Part shown: positions 27,750 through 37,813 of the stretch, in pieces
Numbering within the stretch: position 1 is the stretch's first letter
Layout of the letters: every line of letters starts with the position of its first letter
Origin: Sphingopyxis sp. PAMC25046
GTDB lineage: Bacteria; Pseudomonadota; Alphaproteobacteria; Sphingomonadales; Sphingomonadaceae
Direction: 5' to 3'
Length of the DNA: 64,000 bases
NCBI RefSeq assembly: GCF_004795895.1
Contig: NZ_CP039250.1
Coordinates: 4,379,501-4,443,500 of the forward strand
Position numbers and translations under genes: made by a program
Notes under the pieces: generated by a model
Databases searched by the model: none
What the model saw: the letters and a program-made list of their open reading frames with translations, nothing else
What the model was told of the DNA's origin: nothing

Positions 27750-28778
27750 GTGAAGGCGTCACCGAAGAAGCTGCTCGCGACGCTGCGCGGGGTGCGACAG
27801 GAACGCCCGCCGCTCTGGCTGATGCGCCAGGCCGGGCGCTATCTGCCCGAATATCGCGCACTCCGCGAGACCAAGGGCGGTTTCCTCGAGCTTTGCTACG
27901 ATCCCGAGGCGGCGGCCGAAGTGACGTTGCAGCCGATCCGGCGCTTCGGCTTCGACGGGTCGATCCTCTTTTCCGACATCCTCGTGATTCCGCATGCGCT
28001 CGGCCAGCATCTCTGGTTCGAGGCGGGCGAGGGGCCGCGGCTGGCGCCGCCGCTGGTCGACAGCGCGCTGGCGTCGCTCGAAGCGGCGCCGCAGCGCCTC
28101 GATCCGGTTTATGCAACCGTCGCGCGCGTCGCGGCGGCGCTACCGCCCAAGACGACTTTCCTGGGCTTCGCCGGAAGCCCATGGACCGTCGCGACCTATA
28201 TGGTGGCGGGGCAGGGGTCGAAGGACCAGGCTGCAGCGCGGCGCATGGCGTTCGGCGATCCCGAAGCCTTTCAGGCGATTGTCGACGCGATCGTCGAGCT
28301 GACCGTTACCTATCTGTCGGGGCAGATCGAAAATGGCGTCGACGCGGTGCAATTGTTCGACAGCTGGGCGGGCAGTCTTTCCCCCGCCCAATATGAGCAA
28401 TGGGTGATCGCGCCCAACGCCGAGATCGTGCGGCGGATCAAGGCGCTGCATCCCGATACGCCGGTCATCGGCTTTCCGAAGGGTGCCGGCGGCAAGCTTC
28501 GCGCCTATGCCGACGAGACGGGAGTCGACGCGATCGGTCTCGACGAGACGGTCGATCCGCTGTGGGCCGACGCCGCGCTGCCGGCGCATCTTCCGGTGCA
28601 AGGCAATCTCGATCCCCTCGCGCTCGTTGCTGGAGGCAACGCGCTCGATACGGCGATCGACCGCATCCTTGCGGCTTTCCCCGATCGTCCCCATATCTTC
28701 AATCTCGGCCATGGCATCGTGCCCGACACGCCGATCGCGCATGTCGAACATCTGATCAAACGCGTTCGCGGCGGATAA
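27750..28778 (+). CDS. hemE: uroporphyrinogen decarboxylase
   Basis: HemE decarboxylates uroporphyrinogen III to coproporphyrinogen III in haem synthesis. The 342-residue protein has the family motif PPLWLMRQAGRYLPEY and FSDILVIPHALG. The start is GTG (VKASPKKLLATLRG) after AAAGAGGGG; an upstream in-frame ATG at 27636 would extend the gene into the origin. It is the first gene of the plus-strand arm. Confidence 0.95.
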   Translation: MKASPKKLLATLRGVRQERPPLWLMRQAGRYLPEYRALRETKGGFLELCYDPEAAAEVTLQPIRRFGFDGSILFSDILVIPHALGQHLWFEAGEGPRLAPPLVDSALASLEAAPQRLDPVYATVARVAAALPPKTTFLGFAGSPWTVATYMVAGQGSKDQAAARRMAFGDPEAFQAIVDAIVELTVTYLSGQIENGVDAVQLFDSWAGSLSPAQYEQWVIAPNAEIVRRIKALHPDTPVIGFPKGAGGKLRAYADETGVDAIGLDETVDPLWADAALPAHLPVQGNLDPLALVAGGNALDTAIDRILAAFPDRPHIFNLGHGIVPDTPIAHVEHLIKRVRGG

Positions 28779-28781
28779 TTT

Positions 28782-29228
28782 ATGGAACTGGCAGGTTTTT
28801 TGGGGGCGACGATGCTTTGGATCAAAGCCGCGCATATCATTTTCGTGATCTTCCTGATGGCCGGCCTGTTCATGATGCCGCGCTTTTTCGTCTATCATCA
28901 CCAGGCATTGGTCGGGTCCGACGAAGACAAGAAGTGGATCGAGCGCGAGGACCGGCTGCGCCGGATCATCCTGAACCCGTCGCTGATCATCGTCTGGATA
29001 TTCGGCCTGATGCTCGCCTTCAACGGCGATTATTGGCGCGAGGGCTGGTTTATCGCCAAATTGCTGCTCGTGATCGCGCTGTCGGGCTATCACGGCTGGA
29101 TGATCGGCTATTTCAAGAAGCTCAAGAAGGGCGAGCGTCCGCTCAGCGAAAAACAGCTCAGGATGCTCAACGAGGTGCCCGGCGTCGCCGCGGCGATCAT
29201 CGTCATCCTCGTCGTTGTGCGTCCCTGA
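28782..29228 (+). CDS. hemJ: protoporphyrinogen oxidase HemJ
   Basis: The 148-residue membrane protein has four hydrophobic segments and the HemJ features WIKAAHIIFVIFLMAGLFMMPRFFVYHH, with the conserved histidine, and SGYHGWMIGYFKKL. HemJ oxidises protoporphyrinogen IX, the step before haem formation. It starts 3 bp after hemE, so both form a haem operon. Confidence 0.92.
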   Translation: MELAGFLGATMLWIKAAHIIFVIFLMAGLFMMPRFFVYHHQALVGSDEDKKWIEREDRLRRIILNPSLIIVWIFGLMLAFNGDYWREGWFIAKLLLVIALSGYHGWMIGYFKKLKKGERPLSEKQLRMLNEVPGVAAAIIVILVVVRP

Positions 29229-29252
29229 CTTCATCGTTCCGGCTCAGCCCGA

Positions 29253-29279
29253 TTGACTTGATCCGAAGCCGGTTATAGG
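29253..29279 (+). promoter_or_regulatory. possible promoter of rho
   Basis: TTGACT (29253-29258) and TATAGG (29274-29279) are separated by 15 bp, about 143 bp before the rho ATG. The spacing is shorter than optimal, so this is tentative. The 193-bp gap holds nothing else clear. Confidence 0.3.
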
Positions 29280-29421
29280 GGCGATTCAACCCCGTTCCAT
29301 ACGGGCGGCGCGTCCCCCGCGCCGATGCTATCGAAACGGTCGTCCCACGGCCGGATAGGCACCCCAGCGGTGCGACAGATTACGCCCGATTTCTCCTGAA
29401 GACCTATCTGGAATCCATCCA

Positions 29422-30678
<1,257 letters not shown>

Positions 30679-30687
30679 AGCCGGATC

Positions 30688-30981
30688 ATGGCCGTTATCG
30701 AGCACGCCTTGCTGCCCGTCAGGGCGGGCAACGAGGAGGCGTTCGAGGCGGCCGTGGCCGAAGCCAAACCGCTGATCACCGCCTCGCCGGGCTTTATTTC
30801 CCTCGAAATTTTCCGACCGACGGCAACCAGACAGGCCTATCTGCTTTTGGTAAAGTGGAGGTCGATCGCGGATCACCGCGACGGCTTTCGGCAATCGGAT
30901 CGCTATCGGCAGTGGCGGGCGTTGCTGCATCGCTTTTATGACCCTATGCCAGAGGTCAGCTATTTCGGAGAGCCGTTGTGA
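30688..30981 (+). CDS. antibiotic-biosynthesis-monooxygenase (ABM) fold protein
   Basis: The 97-residue protein has the dimeric alpha/beta-barrel pattern of the ABM family (EHALLPVRAGNEEAFEAAVAEAKPLI, GFISLEIFRPT, WRSIADHRDGFRQSDRYRQW). Members include haem-degrading and quinol monooxygenases as well as proteins of unknown role, so the name does not imply antibiotic synthesis. It follows rho by 9 bp and ends over the GTG of terC. Confidence 0.8.
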   Translation: MAVIEHALLPVRAGNEEAFEAAVAEAKPLITASPGFISLEIFRPTATRQAYLLLVKWRSIADHRDGFRQSDRYRQWRALLHRFYDPMPEVSYFGEPL

Positions 30982-31703
30982 TTTTGGAATTTCTGACTCA
31001 GGCCGCGGCGCACGCCGGCGGTTTCGGCGGTCCCGCCGGAATGTGGGATGCGATCGTCAAGGATTTTTCAAATATTACCGAGCCCGCAGCCTTCGCGGCG
31101 TTCCTGCAGGTGCTGATGATCGACCTTGTCCTGGCGGGCGACAATGCGATCGTCGTGGGCGCGCTCGCCGCGGGGCTGCCCGCCGACCAGCGCAAGAAGG
31201 TCATTCTGATCGGCGTGCTCGCCGCGCTCGTTCTCCGCATTGCTTTCGCGCTCGTCGTGACGCAGCTGATGCAGATCGTCGGGCTGATCTTTGTCGGCGG
31301 GCTGCTCCTGATCTGGGTGGCATGGAAAATGTGGCGCGAGCTGCGCCACTCGGGCCAGTCGCAGGGTTCGCCCGAGATTGCGGGTGATGAACATTCGGGC
31401 CTGAAGCCTGCCAAAAGCTTCGCGGGTGCCGCATGGGCGGTGGCCGTCGCCGACGTCAGCATGAGCCTCGACAATGTGCTTGCGGTCGCGGGTGCCGCGC
31501 GCGAGCACCCCGGAATTCTGATCGTCGGTTTGATCTTTGCCGTCGCGTTGATGGGTCTCGCGGCGAATATCATCGCCAAATATATCGAGCGTTACCGCTG
31601 GATCGCCTATCTTGGCCTCGCGGTAATCGTCTATGTCGCGGTCAAGATGATCTACGACGGCTGGGTCGACCCGAGCGTCGGCGTCGGAACCTTGTTCGGC
31701 TGA
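30978..31703 (+). CDS. TerC/YjbE family integral membrane protein
   Basis: The 241-residue protein has about seven membrane segments and the TerC motifs DLVLAGDNAIVVGA and DVSMSLDNVLAVAGAA, whose acidic residues are thought to bind metal. TerC-family proteins export Mn(II) or take part in tellurite resistance and metalation of secreted proteins. It begins with GTG inside the stop of the ABM gene. An intrinsic terminator follows. Confidence 0.88.
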   Translation: MILEFLTQAAAHAGGFGGPAGMWDAIVKDFSNITEPAAFAAFLQVLMIDLVLAGDNAIVVGALAAGLPADQRKKVILIGVLAALVLRIAFALVVTQLMQIVGLIFVGGLLLIWVAWKMWRELRHSGQSQGSPEIAGDEHSGLKPAKSFAGAAWAVAVADVSMSLDNVLAVAGAAREHPGILIVGLIFAVALMGLAANIIAKYIERYRWIAYLGLAVIVYVAVKMIYDGWVDPSVGVGTLFG

Positions 31704-31728
31704 CCGGTTCTCAGCATAAAATGAAAGG

Positions 31729-31755
31729 GCCAGCCTCGTGAGGGGCTGGCTTTTT
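31729..31755 (+). terminator. intrinsic terminator after terC
   Basis: A perfect 7-bp stem (31729-31735 with 31744-31750) is followed at once by TTTTT (31751-31755), a textbook structure 26 bases past the stop. Confidence 0.85.
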
Positions 31756-31780
31756 CGTACCGGCTTCCCATCTCGCGATC

Positions 31781-32182
31781 ATGCCTCAGCTCCATATGAC
31801 CCGCGTTGCCGTCGGCTGCTCCGATTATCCAGCGCTTGAGGCGCGGATTGCGAATTACGCCGCCGATGGCGAGATTCGTTTCGCGACGCGCTTCCGGCCC
31901 AAGCGCGCCGACGAGCTGATTGGCGGCAAGCTGCATTTCATCGTCAAACATACGCTCATCGCGCGCGTCGAAATCCTGCGCTTCGAGGATCGGAGCGACG
32001 GACGCGTCGATATCGTCTGCGTTGCAGAACTTGAGCGGGTGCACCCGAAGCCGAAGCGGGCACACCAGGGGTGGCGTTACCTGGCCGGCACCGATGCGCC
32101 CAAGGGAATAGACGATGCGAGCGGAGTCGGCGCGCTGCCGCCCGAGCTGTATCGCGAACTCGCCGAGCTCAGCCTGATCTAG
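31781..32182 (+). CDS. DUF1489 family protein
   Basis: The 133-residue protein begins MPQLHMTRVAVGCSDYPALEARI and has the DUF1489 segments IRFATRFRPKRADELIGGKLHFIVKH and a C-terminal PKRAHQGWRYL. This is a conserved alphaproteobacterial family of unknown function. It stands alone between the terC terminator and the convergent SnoaL-like gene. Confidence 0.8.
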   Translation: MPQLHMTRVAVGCSDYPALEARIANYAADGEIRFATRFRPKRADELIGGKLHFIVKHTLIARVEILRFEDRSDGRVDIVCVAELERVHPKPKRAHQGWRYLAGTDAPKGIDDASGVGALPPELYRELAELSLI

Positions 32183-32193
32183 GGGTCAGGACC

Positions 32194-32595
32194 TTAGCTT
32201 GCCGCCTGCGCCGCGAGCATTTCGGCCATTTTTTCCCAGACCTTGTTGATCGCCTTGAGCGGCCTGACCATCACCTTGAAATCGCTGATCTTTCCATCAT
32301 CGTTCCAACGAATGATGTCGACGCCGTTGATCTGGATGCCGTCGAGGATGCTCTGGAATTCGAGGACGGCCTGATCGCCGTCGACGATCTCGCGCAGATA
32401 GCTGAAATCGTCGCCGCCGAGGACGTGACTTGCGGCGTGAAGATAGGCGAAGACCTTGTCGCGCCCTTCCTGCGGCGTGTGGACGACGGGCGAATGGAAC
32501 ACCGCATCCTCGGCGAGCAGGTCGCGCAAGGCCTGCGGGTCGCCGCCGCCGGCCATATAGGCGTGCCAGGCGGCGAGACCCGCATGTCCCGTCAT
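32194..32595 (-). CDS. SnoaL-like / NTF2-fold protein
   Basis: The 133-residue protein shows the NTF2-like cone fold pattern (WHAYMAGGGDPQALRDLLAEDAVFHSPVVHTPQEG, DQAVLEFQSILDGIQINGVDIIRWNDDGKI). Such proteins are small enzymes or binding proteins, so the activity cannot be stated. It overlaps the dienelactone hydrolase gene by 4 bp. Confidence 0.8.
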   Translation of the reverse strand: MTGHAGLAAWHAYMAGGGDPQALRDLLAEDAVFHSPVVHTPQEGRDKVFAYLHAASHVLGGDDFSYLREIVDGDQAVLEFQSILDGIQINGVDIIRWNDDGKISDFKVMVRPLKAINKVWEKMAEMLAAQAAS

Positions 32596-33290
32596 GCGAG
32601 CTTCTCGGCGAAGAAGGCGCGCGTGCGGCCGTCGGCGAGCTGCGCGCCGTCATCGTCGCGCCGGTTGCCCATCGTCGCGGCAAAGCCATGGTCGAGCCCA
32701 GGATAGTCGTGGAGGGTGACCTTCGGGTGCGGGTCGAGCGCCTCGTGCACCTTCTTCTGCGCCGCACGGTCGACAAAATGATCCTCGGTCGGGATGTGCA
32801 GCATCAGCGGGTTGGCAATTGCGTGCGCCTCATTCAGCATCTGATCAATCATGACGCCATAATAGCCGACCGAGGCGTCGATATCGGTGCGCGTCGCCGC
32901 CATATAGGCGAGGCGGCCGCCGAGGCAGAAGCCGACGCAGCCGATCCGTTCGGCGCCTTCGCCGCGCAGCCAGTGAATCGCCGCCTCGATATCCTTGACC
33001 CCATCGTCGGCTTCATATTGGCTGAAATAGCCGAGTGCCTGCTGGAATTCGGCCTCGACATCGGGGCTGAGTTCGACCCCGGGGGCGAAGCGCCAGAAGA
33101 TGTCGGGCGCGATGGCGAGATAGCCTTCGGCCGCCCAGTCGTCGCATTTCTTGCGGATGCCTTCGTTGACACCGAAGATTTCGGGAATGACGATGATAGC
33201 GCGGATGCTGTCGGCCTCGGGACGCGCGACATAGGCGGGAAGGGTGCCGGCGCCGTCGAGCGTCGGGATATCGGTGTTGGTCGCGGCCAT
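32592..33290 (-). CDS. dienelactone hydrolase family protein
   Basis: This 232-residue alpha/beta hydrolase has the nucleophile cysteine in GCVGFCLGGRLAY, the aspartate in PTEDHFVD and the histidine in YPGLDHGFA. That is the Cys-Asp-His triad of dienelactone hydrolases. The natural substrate may be a lactone or ester and is not known here. The ATG (MAATNTDIPT) follows AGGAG; the longer open frame to 33356 lacks such support. It heads a two-gene operon with the SnoaL-like gene. Confidence 0.88.
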   Translation of the reverse strand: MAATNTDIPTLDGAGTLPAYVARPEADSIRAIIVIPEIFGVNEGIRKKCDDWAAEGYLAIAPDIFWRFAPGVELSPDVEAEFQQALGYFSQYEADDGVKDIEAAIHWLRGEGAERIGCVGFCLGGRLAYMAATRTDIDASVGYYGVMIDQMLNEAHAIANPLMLHIPTEDHFVDRAAQKKVHEALDPHPKVTLHDYPGLDHGFAATMGNRRDDDGAQLADGRTRAFFAEKLA

Positions 33291-33397
33291 GCGGGGAGCT
33301 CTCCTGTCTCTTGCTTCTTTGCTGTGAAAGCGCGAAGCTAGCGGGGCTGCGAGCATGGCTCAAGCGGCTAACGGGCATTTCGGGGCGGAGACAGGCG

Positions 33398-33694
33398 ATG
33401 AAGTTCAATATCGAGATCGATTGCACCCCCGAAGAGGCGCGGCGCTTGTTCGGCCTCCCCGATCTCGAACCGCTCCACGATATCTACCTCGGCCGCGTCA
33501 AGGAACTGATGGCGAAGGGGATCACGCCCGACATGGTGCAGTCGATGGTCAAGACCTGGGTGCCGATGGGCGAGAGCGGGCTGGGGCTGGTCCAGTCGTT
33601 GCTTGGTCAGTTCGGGGGCGGGTTGATGGGCGGCGCGAAGCCGGACGATGCAACTGCTGACGATGAAAAGCCCGCCAAGGGGCGCAAGAGCTGA
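33398..33694 (+). CDS. DUF6489-like small protein
   Basis: The 98-residue protein begins MKFNIEIDCTPEEARRLFGLPD and contains PLHDIYLGRVKELMAKGITPDMVQSMVKTWVPMG, with an acidic tail. I recognise it as a family conserved in sphingomonads (DUF6489). The ATG follows a GGCGGAGA ribosome-binding site. It lies 11 bp upstream of mnmE and is probably co-transcribed. The function is unknown. Confidence 0.75.
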   Translation: MKFNIEIDCTPEEARRLFGLPDLEPLHDIYLGRVKELMAKGITPDMVQSMVKTWVPMGESGLGLVQSLLGQFGGGLMGGAKPDDATADDEKPAKGRKS

Positions 33695-33705
33695 ACCAAA
33701 ATTCT

Positions 33706-35022
33706 GTGAGCGATACGATTTTCGCGCTGTCGAGCGGGATTCCGCCGGCGGCGATCGGCGTGGTGCGCGTGAGCGGGCCGGCGGCGGGGCCGGCGCTGGC
33801 GGCGCTGGCGGGGCGCCTACCGACGCCGCGCCGCGCATCGCTTGCCCTGTTGAAGGACGCTGCCGGAGCGCCGCTCGATCGGGCGCTGCTCCTTTGGTTT
33901 CCAGGGCCGGCGACGGCGACGGGCGAAGATCTGGCCGAGCTGCATCTGCACGGCGGACGCGCGGTGGTTGCGGCGGTCGAGGCGGCGCTTGCGGCGCTGC
34001 CGGGGCTCCGCCGCGCCGAAGCGGGCGAGTTTACGCGGCGCGCGTTCGAGAATGGACGGATCGACCTCGCCGAGGCCGAGGGGCTCGCCGACCTGCTCGC
34101 GGCCGAGACCGAGAGCCAGCGGGTGCAGGCGCTCGGCATGGCGAGCGGGCATGTGTCGCGCGCGGTGGCGGGCTGGCAGGATCGGCTGCTTGGGCTGATG
34201 GCGGGGGCGGAGGCCGAGCTGAATTTTGCCGACGAGGATGATGTGGAAGTTGGCGAAGGTGCCGCGCGGCGTTTGATTTCGGGGATGGGGGAGCTTTCGG
34301 GCGAGTTGGCGGAGTGGCTGGCGCGGCCGGCGGCGGAGGTGATCGCCGAGGGGGTGTCGGTGGTGATCGCTGGACCGCCAAATGCTGGAAAGTCTACTTT
34401 AATCAATGCTTTGGCTCAGCGCGAGCTGGCGATCGTGTCGCCCGTCGAAGGAACGACGCGCGATGTGATCGAGACGCCGCTGGCGCTCGACGGCATCGCG
34501 ATGCGTTTTTCGGATACGGCGGGGATCCGCGGGGAAGGTGCCGATGCGATCGAGGCGATCGGGATCGGCCGCGCGAAGGCGGCGGTCGAGGCGGCGGATA
34601 TCCTGCTGTGGCTCGGGCCGCCAAAGGAAGCTCCGGAGCATCCGCGAACAATCCTGATCGCGGCGCAGGCCGATCGCTGGCGCGGCGATGCGGCGGCCGA
34701 GGCCGAGGCGGCGCATTGCGACCTCGCGCTGTCGGCGGCGACGGGCGAGGGGATGGAAAAGCTGCATCGCATGATCGTCGAGATGGCGCGGACGCTATTG
34801 CCGCGCGAGGGCGAGGCGGCGCTGCGCCAGCGCCAGCGCGCCGCACTTGCCGAAGCAAAACAATGGCTTGCCGTCGAAGAGCGGTCGCGTGAGGCCGGCG
34901 ACCTGATCCTGCTCGCCGAGCGGCTGCGGCTCGCCGCGACCGCGCTCGACCGCATTACGGGGCGCGCGGGGGTCGAGGAGATGCTCGACGCGCTGTTCGG
35001 ACGTTTTTGCATCGGGAAATGA
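33706..35022 (+). CDS. mnmE: tRNA uridine-5-carboxymethylaminomethyl GTPase
   Basis: MnmE with MnmG modifies the wobble uridine of several tRNAs. The 438-residue protein has the N-terminal folate-binding domain, a G domain with GPPNAGKSTLINAL (G1), EGTTRD (G2) and SDTAGIR (G3), and the C-terminal catalytic FCIGK motif. Its start is GTG. The gene is followed immediately by a perfect parS palindrome. Confidence 0.97.
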   Translation: MSDTIFALSSGIPPAAIGVVRVSGPAAGPALAALAGRLPTPRRASLALLKDAAGAPLDRALLLWFPGPATATGEDLAELHLHGGRAVVAAVEAALAALPGLRRAEAGEFTRRAFENGRIDLAEAEGLADLLAAETESQRVQALGMASGHVSRAVAGWQDRLLGLMAGAEAELNFADEDDVEVGEGAARRLISGMGELSGELAEWLARPAAEVIAEGVSVVIAGPPNAGKSTLINALAQRELAIVSPVEGTTRDVIETPLALDGIAMRFSDTAGIRGEGADAIEAIGIGRAKAAVEAADILLWLGPPKEAPEHPRTILIAAQADRWRGDAAAEAEAAHCDLALSAATGEGMEKLHRMIVEMARTLLPREGEAALRQRQRAALAEAKQWLAVEERSREAGDLILLAERLRLAATALDRITGRAGVEEMLDALFGRFCIGK

Positions 35023-35040
35023 TGTTTCACGTGAAACATC
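35021..35040. other. parS site 1, perfect 20-bp palindrome
   Basis: The core 35023-35038 reads TGTTTCACGTGAAACA, identical to the widely conserved ParB-binding site. The palindrome extends two more bases on each side. It lies in the mnmE-mnmG gap, starting at the last two bases of the mnmE stop codon. Confidence 0.95.
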
Positions 35041-35082
35041 GAGCGGCAAGCAGCGCGGTGGATTCGATGCGCGCTTTGCGCT

Positions 35083-36966
35083 ATGCGCGCCGCCATCATG
35101 CAGCATAGCGCAACTTTCGATGTCATCGTCGTCGGCGGGGGGCACGCCGGGACCGAGGCCGCCGCGGCCGCGGCGCGGCTCGGCGCGCGCGTCGCGCTGG
35201 TCAGTTTCGACCCCGCGCTGATCGGGACGATGTCGTGCAACCCGGCGATCGGCGGGCTCGGCAAGGGGCATCTGATGCGCGAGGTCGACGCGCTCGACGG
35301 CTGGATGGCGCGCGCGGCCGACAGCGCGGCGATCCATTACCGGATGCTCAATGCGTCTAAGGGTGCGGCGGTGCAGGGGCCGCGCATCCAGGCCGATCGC
35401 AAATTATATCGCGACGCGATCCAGAATTTGCTCGCCGCCGAGGATGGCATCGCCGTCGTCGCGGGCGAGGCGGCGGCGCTGCGGCTGTCGGACGAGGGAC
35501 GCGTCGCGGGTCTCGAACTCGCCGACGGGTCGGTGCTGACGGCGGGCGCGGTCGTGCTCGCGACGGGGACCTTCCTCGGCGGACGCCTGTTCCGCGGTGA
35601 GGAGCGGATGGAGGGCGGGCGCATCGGCGAGGCCGGCGCGAACCGGCTCGCCGAGCAATTGCGCGCCGCCGACCTGCCGATGGCGCGGCTCAAGACGGGG
35701 ACGCCGCCGCGGCTCGACGGCCGGACGATCGACTGGGCGCGGCTCGCCGATCAGGCGTCGGACAGTGCCGAGGGCGCAAGCTGGACCTGTTCCACGTGGA
35801 ACAGCACCCGCACGGTGCCGCAGATTTTCTGCGCGATCACGCGCACCAATAGCGAAAGCCACGCGATCATCGCGGCAAATCTCGATCGCTCGCCGCTGTT
35901 CACGGGCGCGATCGGGGCGGCGGGGCCGCGCTATTGCCCGTCGATCGAGGACAAGATCCATCGCTTCGCCGATCGCGACGGGCATCAGGTGTTCCTCGAA
36001 CCCGAAGGGCTCGACACCTATCTTGTCTATCCGAATGGCATTTCGACCTCGCTGCCCGCCGACGTCCAGCTCGCGATGCTGCGCACGATGGAAGGGCTCG
36101 AGACGGTCGAGATGGTCGTCCCCGGCTATGCGGTCGAATATGACCATATCGATCCGCGCGCGCTCGACCGGACGTTGCAGGTGCGCGCGATGCCGGGCGT
36201 TTGGTGCGCCGGGCAGATCAACGGCACCACCGGATATGAGGAAGCGGCGGCGCAGGGACTGGTTGCGGGGGCCAATGCGGCACTCAGCATTCAGGGGCGC
36301 GATCCGCTGATTCTCGACCGGTCCGAATCCTATATCGGGGTGATGGTCGACGATCTGGTGCTGCAGGGGGTGAGCGAGCCGTATCGGATGCTCACCGCGC
36401 GCGCCGAATATCGGCTGCGGCTGCGCGCCGACAATGCCGCGACGCGGCTGACGCCGAAGGGGATCGAACTGGGGCTGGTTCGTCCGGCGACGGCGGAATT
36501 GTTCGCGGCGCGGATGGCCGAGCGGGCGCGGGCCGAAGCCTTGCTGGACGCCGCGGTGAGCACCGCCGATTATTCGGCGGTCGGACTGGCGTTGCCCGGC
36601 GACGGAATGGCGCGCAAGCGGATCGACCTGCTGCGCTATCCCGAGATGACGATGGCGCGGCTTGCTTTACTCGCGCCCGAACTCGACGCGATCGACCCGG
36701 CGATTCTGTCGGAGGTTGCCGAGGATGCGCATTATGCGCCCTATATCGCGCGGCAGGATGCCGAACTGCGTGCGCTCGCGGCGAACGAGGCGATCCTGCT
36801 CGACCCCGCGCTCGATTATGGCGCGATTGGTGGGTTATCGCGCGAAATGGTCGAGCGGTTGACCAAAGCGCGCCCCGAGACGTTGGGGCAGGCGGGGCGG
36901 ATCGACGGCGTGACCCCGGCGGCGCTGACCGCGATCATGGTGCATAGCCGGCGGCGCGCGGCTTGA
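35083..36966 (+). CDS. mnmG: tRNA uridine-5-carboxymethylaminomethyl synthesis FAD enzyme
   Basis: MnmG (GidA) is the FAD-dependent partner of MnmE. The 627-residue protein has the dinucleotide motif [14 protein letters not shown], the [15 protein letters not shown] segment and [17 protein letters not shown]. An alternative ATG lies at 35098 (MQHSATFDV), and no ribosome-binding site clearly favours either. Residues 236-241 (CSTWNS) are encoded by a parS palindrome, a region that is variable in the family. Confidence 0.96.
   Translation: MRAAIMQHSATFDVIVVGGGHAGTEAAAAAARLGARVALVSFDPALIGTMSCNPAIGGLGKGHLMREVDALDGWMARAADSAAIHYRMLNASKGAAVQGPRIQADRKLYRDAIQNLLAAEDGIAVVAGEAAALRLSDEGRVAGLELADGSVLTAGAVVLATGTFLGGRLFRGEERMEGGRIGEAGANRLAEQLRAADLPMARLKTGTPPRLDGRTIDWARLADQASDSAEGASWTCSTWNSTRTVPQIFCAITRTNSESHAIIAANLDRSPLFTGAIGAAGPRYCPSIEDKIHRFADRDGHQVFLEPEGLDTYLVYPNGISTSLPADVQLAMLRTMEGLETVEMVVPGYAVEYDHIDPRALDRTLQVRAMPGVWCAGQINGTTGYEEAAAQGLVAGANAALSIQGRDPLILDRSESYIGVMVDDLVLQGVSEPYRMLTARAEYRLRLRADNAATRLTPKGIELGLVRPATAELFAARMAERARAEALLDAAVSTADYSAVGLALPGDGMARKRIDLLRYPEMTMARLALLAPELDAIDPAILSEVAEDAHYAPYIARQDAELRALAANEAILLDPALDYGAIGGLSREMVERLTKARPETLGQAGRIDGVTPAALTAIMVHSRRRAA
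35788..35803. other. parS site 2, inside mnmG
   Basis: TGTTCCACGTGGAACA is a perfect 16-bp palindrome matching the common alphaproteobacterial parS variant. It differs from site 1 at two symmetrical bases and lies 765 bp from it. Confidence 0.9.
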
Positions 36967-37048
36967 GCTTTCGAGTTCGGTGCTAGAGCCTACGTTAGGG
37001 GTGGAGAACGACGTTGCTCCCGACCGCGAAAAATTGCATCCACCGACG

Positions 37049-37507
37049 ATGAATTGGTCAAATATCGCACGAGATTTTGAGCCGGGCGGCGGATTGCGCG
37101 ACATTTACATTCTTGGAGGCTCTCTCCCGGTATGGGATGCTGTTTGGACTTTGCTGATAGCCGATGCCGATTTGCTGGAGTTCAGTATTGATGGCGAACG
37201 AGCCGCGGCACCGGGCGATCTGCGAGAAATATTCGGCCGCTCGTCGTCCCACGGATTCCTGGCCACATACAAGTTGGGCGGGATGGCCCTGAACTGCCAT
37301 TTCTTCGGACTGGACGAGGTGGAATTTGACCTTGATCCGCGAGACGTAGTTTCTGCAATCGACGCAAAACTGCTCGAAGATTTTCTCGCTCGAATGGGAC
37401 GCGTGACCCGCCAAGAAGTTATCCTTACTCCCGAAAATCACAGGGAATCAGTGATTGCCCGATATGACCCTCATATTGATCGCGTAACTTGGTCTAGAGA
37501 TAGCTAG
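37049..37507 (+). CDS. hypothetical protein, low-GC insertion between mnmG and rsmG
   Basis: The 152-residue protein starts MNWSNIARDFEPGGGLRDIYI; an in-frame GTG at 36980 would add 23 residues. No signal peptide or membrane segment is seen. The C-terminal ARMGRVTRQEVILTPENH...VIARYDP reminds me of small immunity-type proteins of polymorphic toxin systems, but this is weak. Two 60-base rows counted by hand give about 49% GC, against about 63% in a nearby mnmG row, which suggests transfer. It separates two genes that are usually adjacent near origins. Confidence 0.7.
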   Translation: MNWSNIARDFEPGGGLRDIYILGGSLPVWDAVWTLLIADADLLEFSIDGERAAAPGDLREIFGRSSSHGFLATYKLGGMALNCHFFGLDEVEFDLDPRDVVSAIDAKLLEDFLARMGRVTRQEVILTPENHRESVIARYDPHIDRVTWSRDS

Positions 37508-37813
37508 AACGGCGGTTTCCGGTCGAGAGCGGTTCCGATGGCGTCGGTGCCATATCCGACGTGGTAACGGGCCCCGGCTTTCGCCGGGGTGCACAATGGG
37601 CATTCCGTTGTCTAACTCTCATTGTGATCCCGGACTTGATCCGGGATCCATGGTAGCGCCGAAGTCATGGACCCCGGATCAAGTCCGGGGTGACGAGAAG
37701 GGGGTTCTGTTACGTGGTGGACTTTCCAAAGGCTGCGGAAAGGCGCTAGGGCGTGAAAGCGGAAGCTGGACTCCCGTTTCAGCGGAAACGACGAAGAATA
37801 GGTAGGGCGGCTG
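37508..37813. repeat. repeat-filled gap upstream of rsmG
   Basis: This 306-bp gap contains three hairpin units. They are CCCCGGC-TTTC-GCCGGGG at 37572-37589, a 9-bp-stem unit at 37626-37648 and a 7-bp-stem unit at 37672-37690. The last two are inverted copies of each other around a CATGG/CCATG-bounded centre. This resembles REP-like elements common in alphaproteobacteria. No gene is supported here; the one open frame is repeat translation. Confidence 0.75.

Noticed and set aside
37596..37805. 69-residue open frame in the rsmG upstream gap
   Set aside because: Its translation (DPGLDPGS, WTPDQVRGD) is that of the REP-like repeat read in frame, a common false gene.
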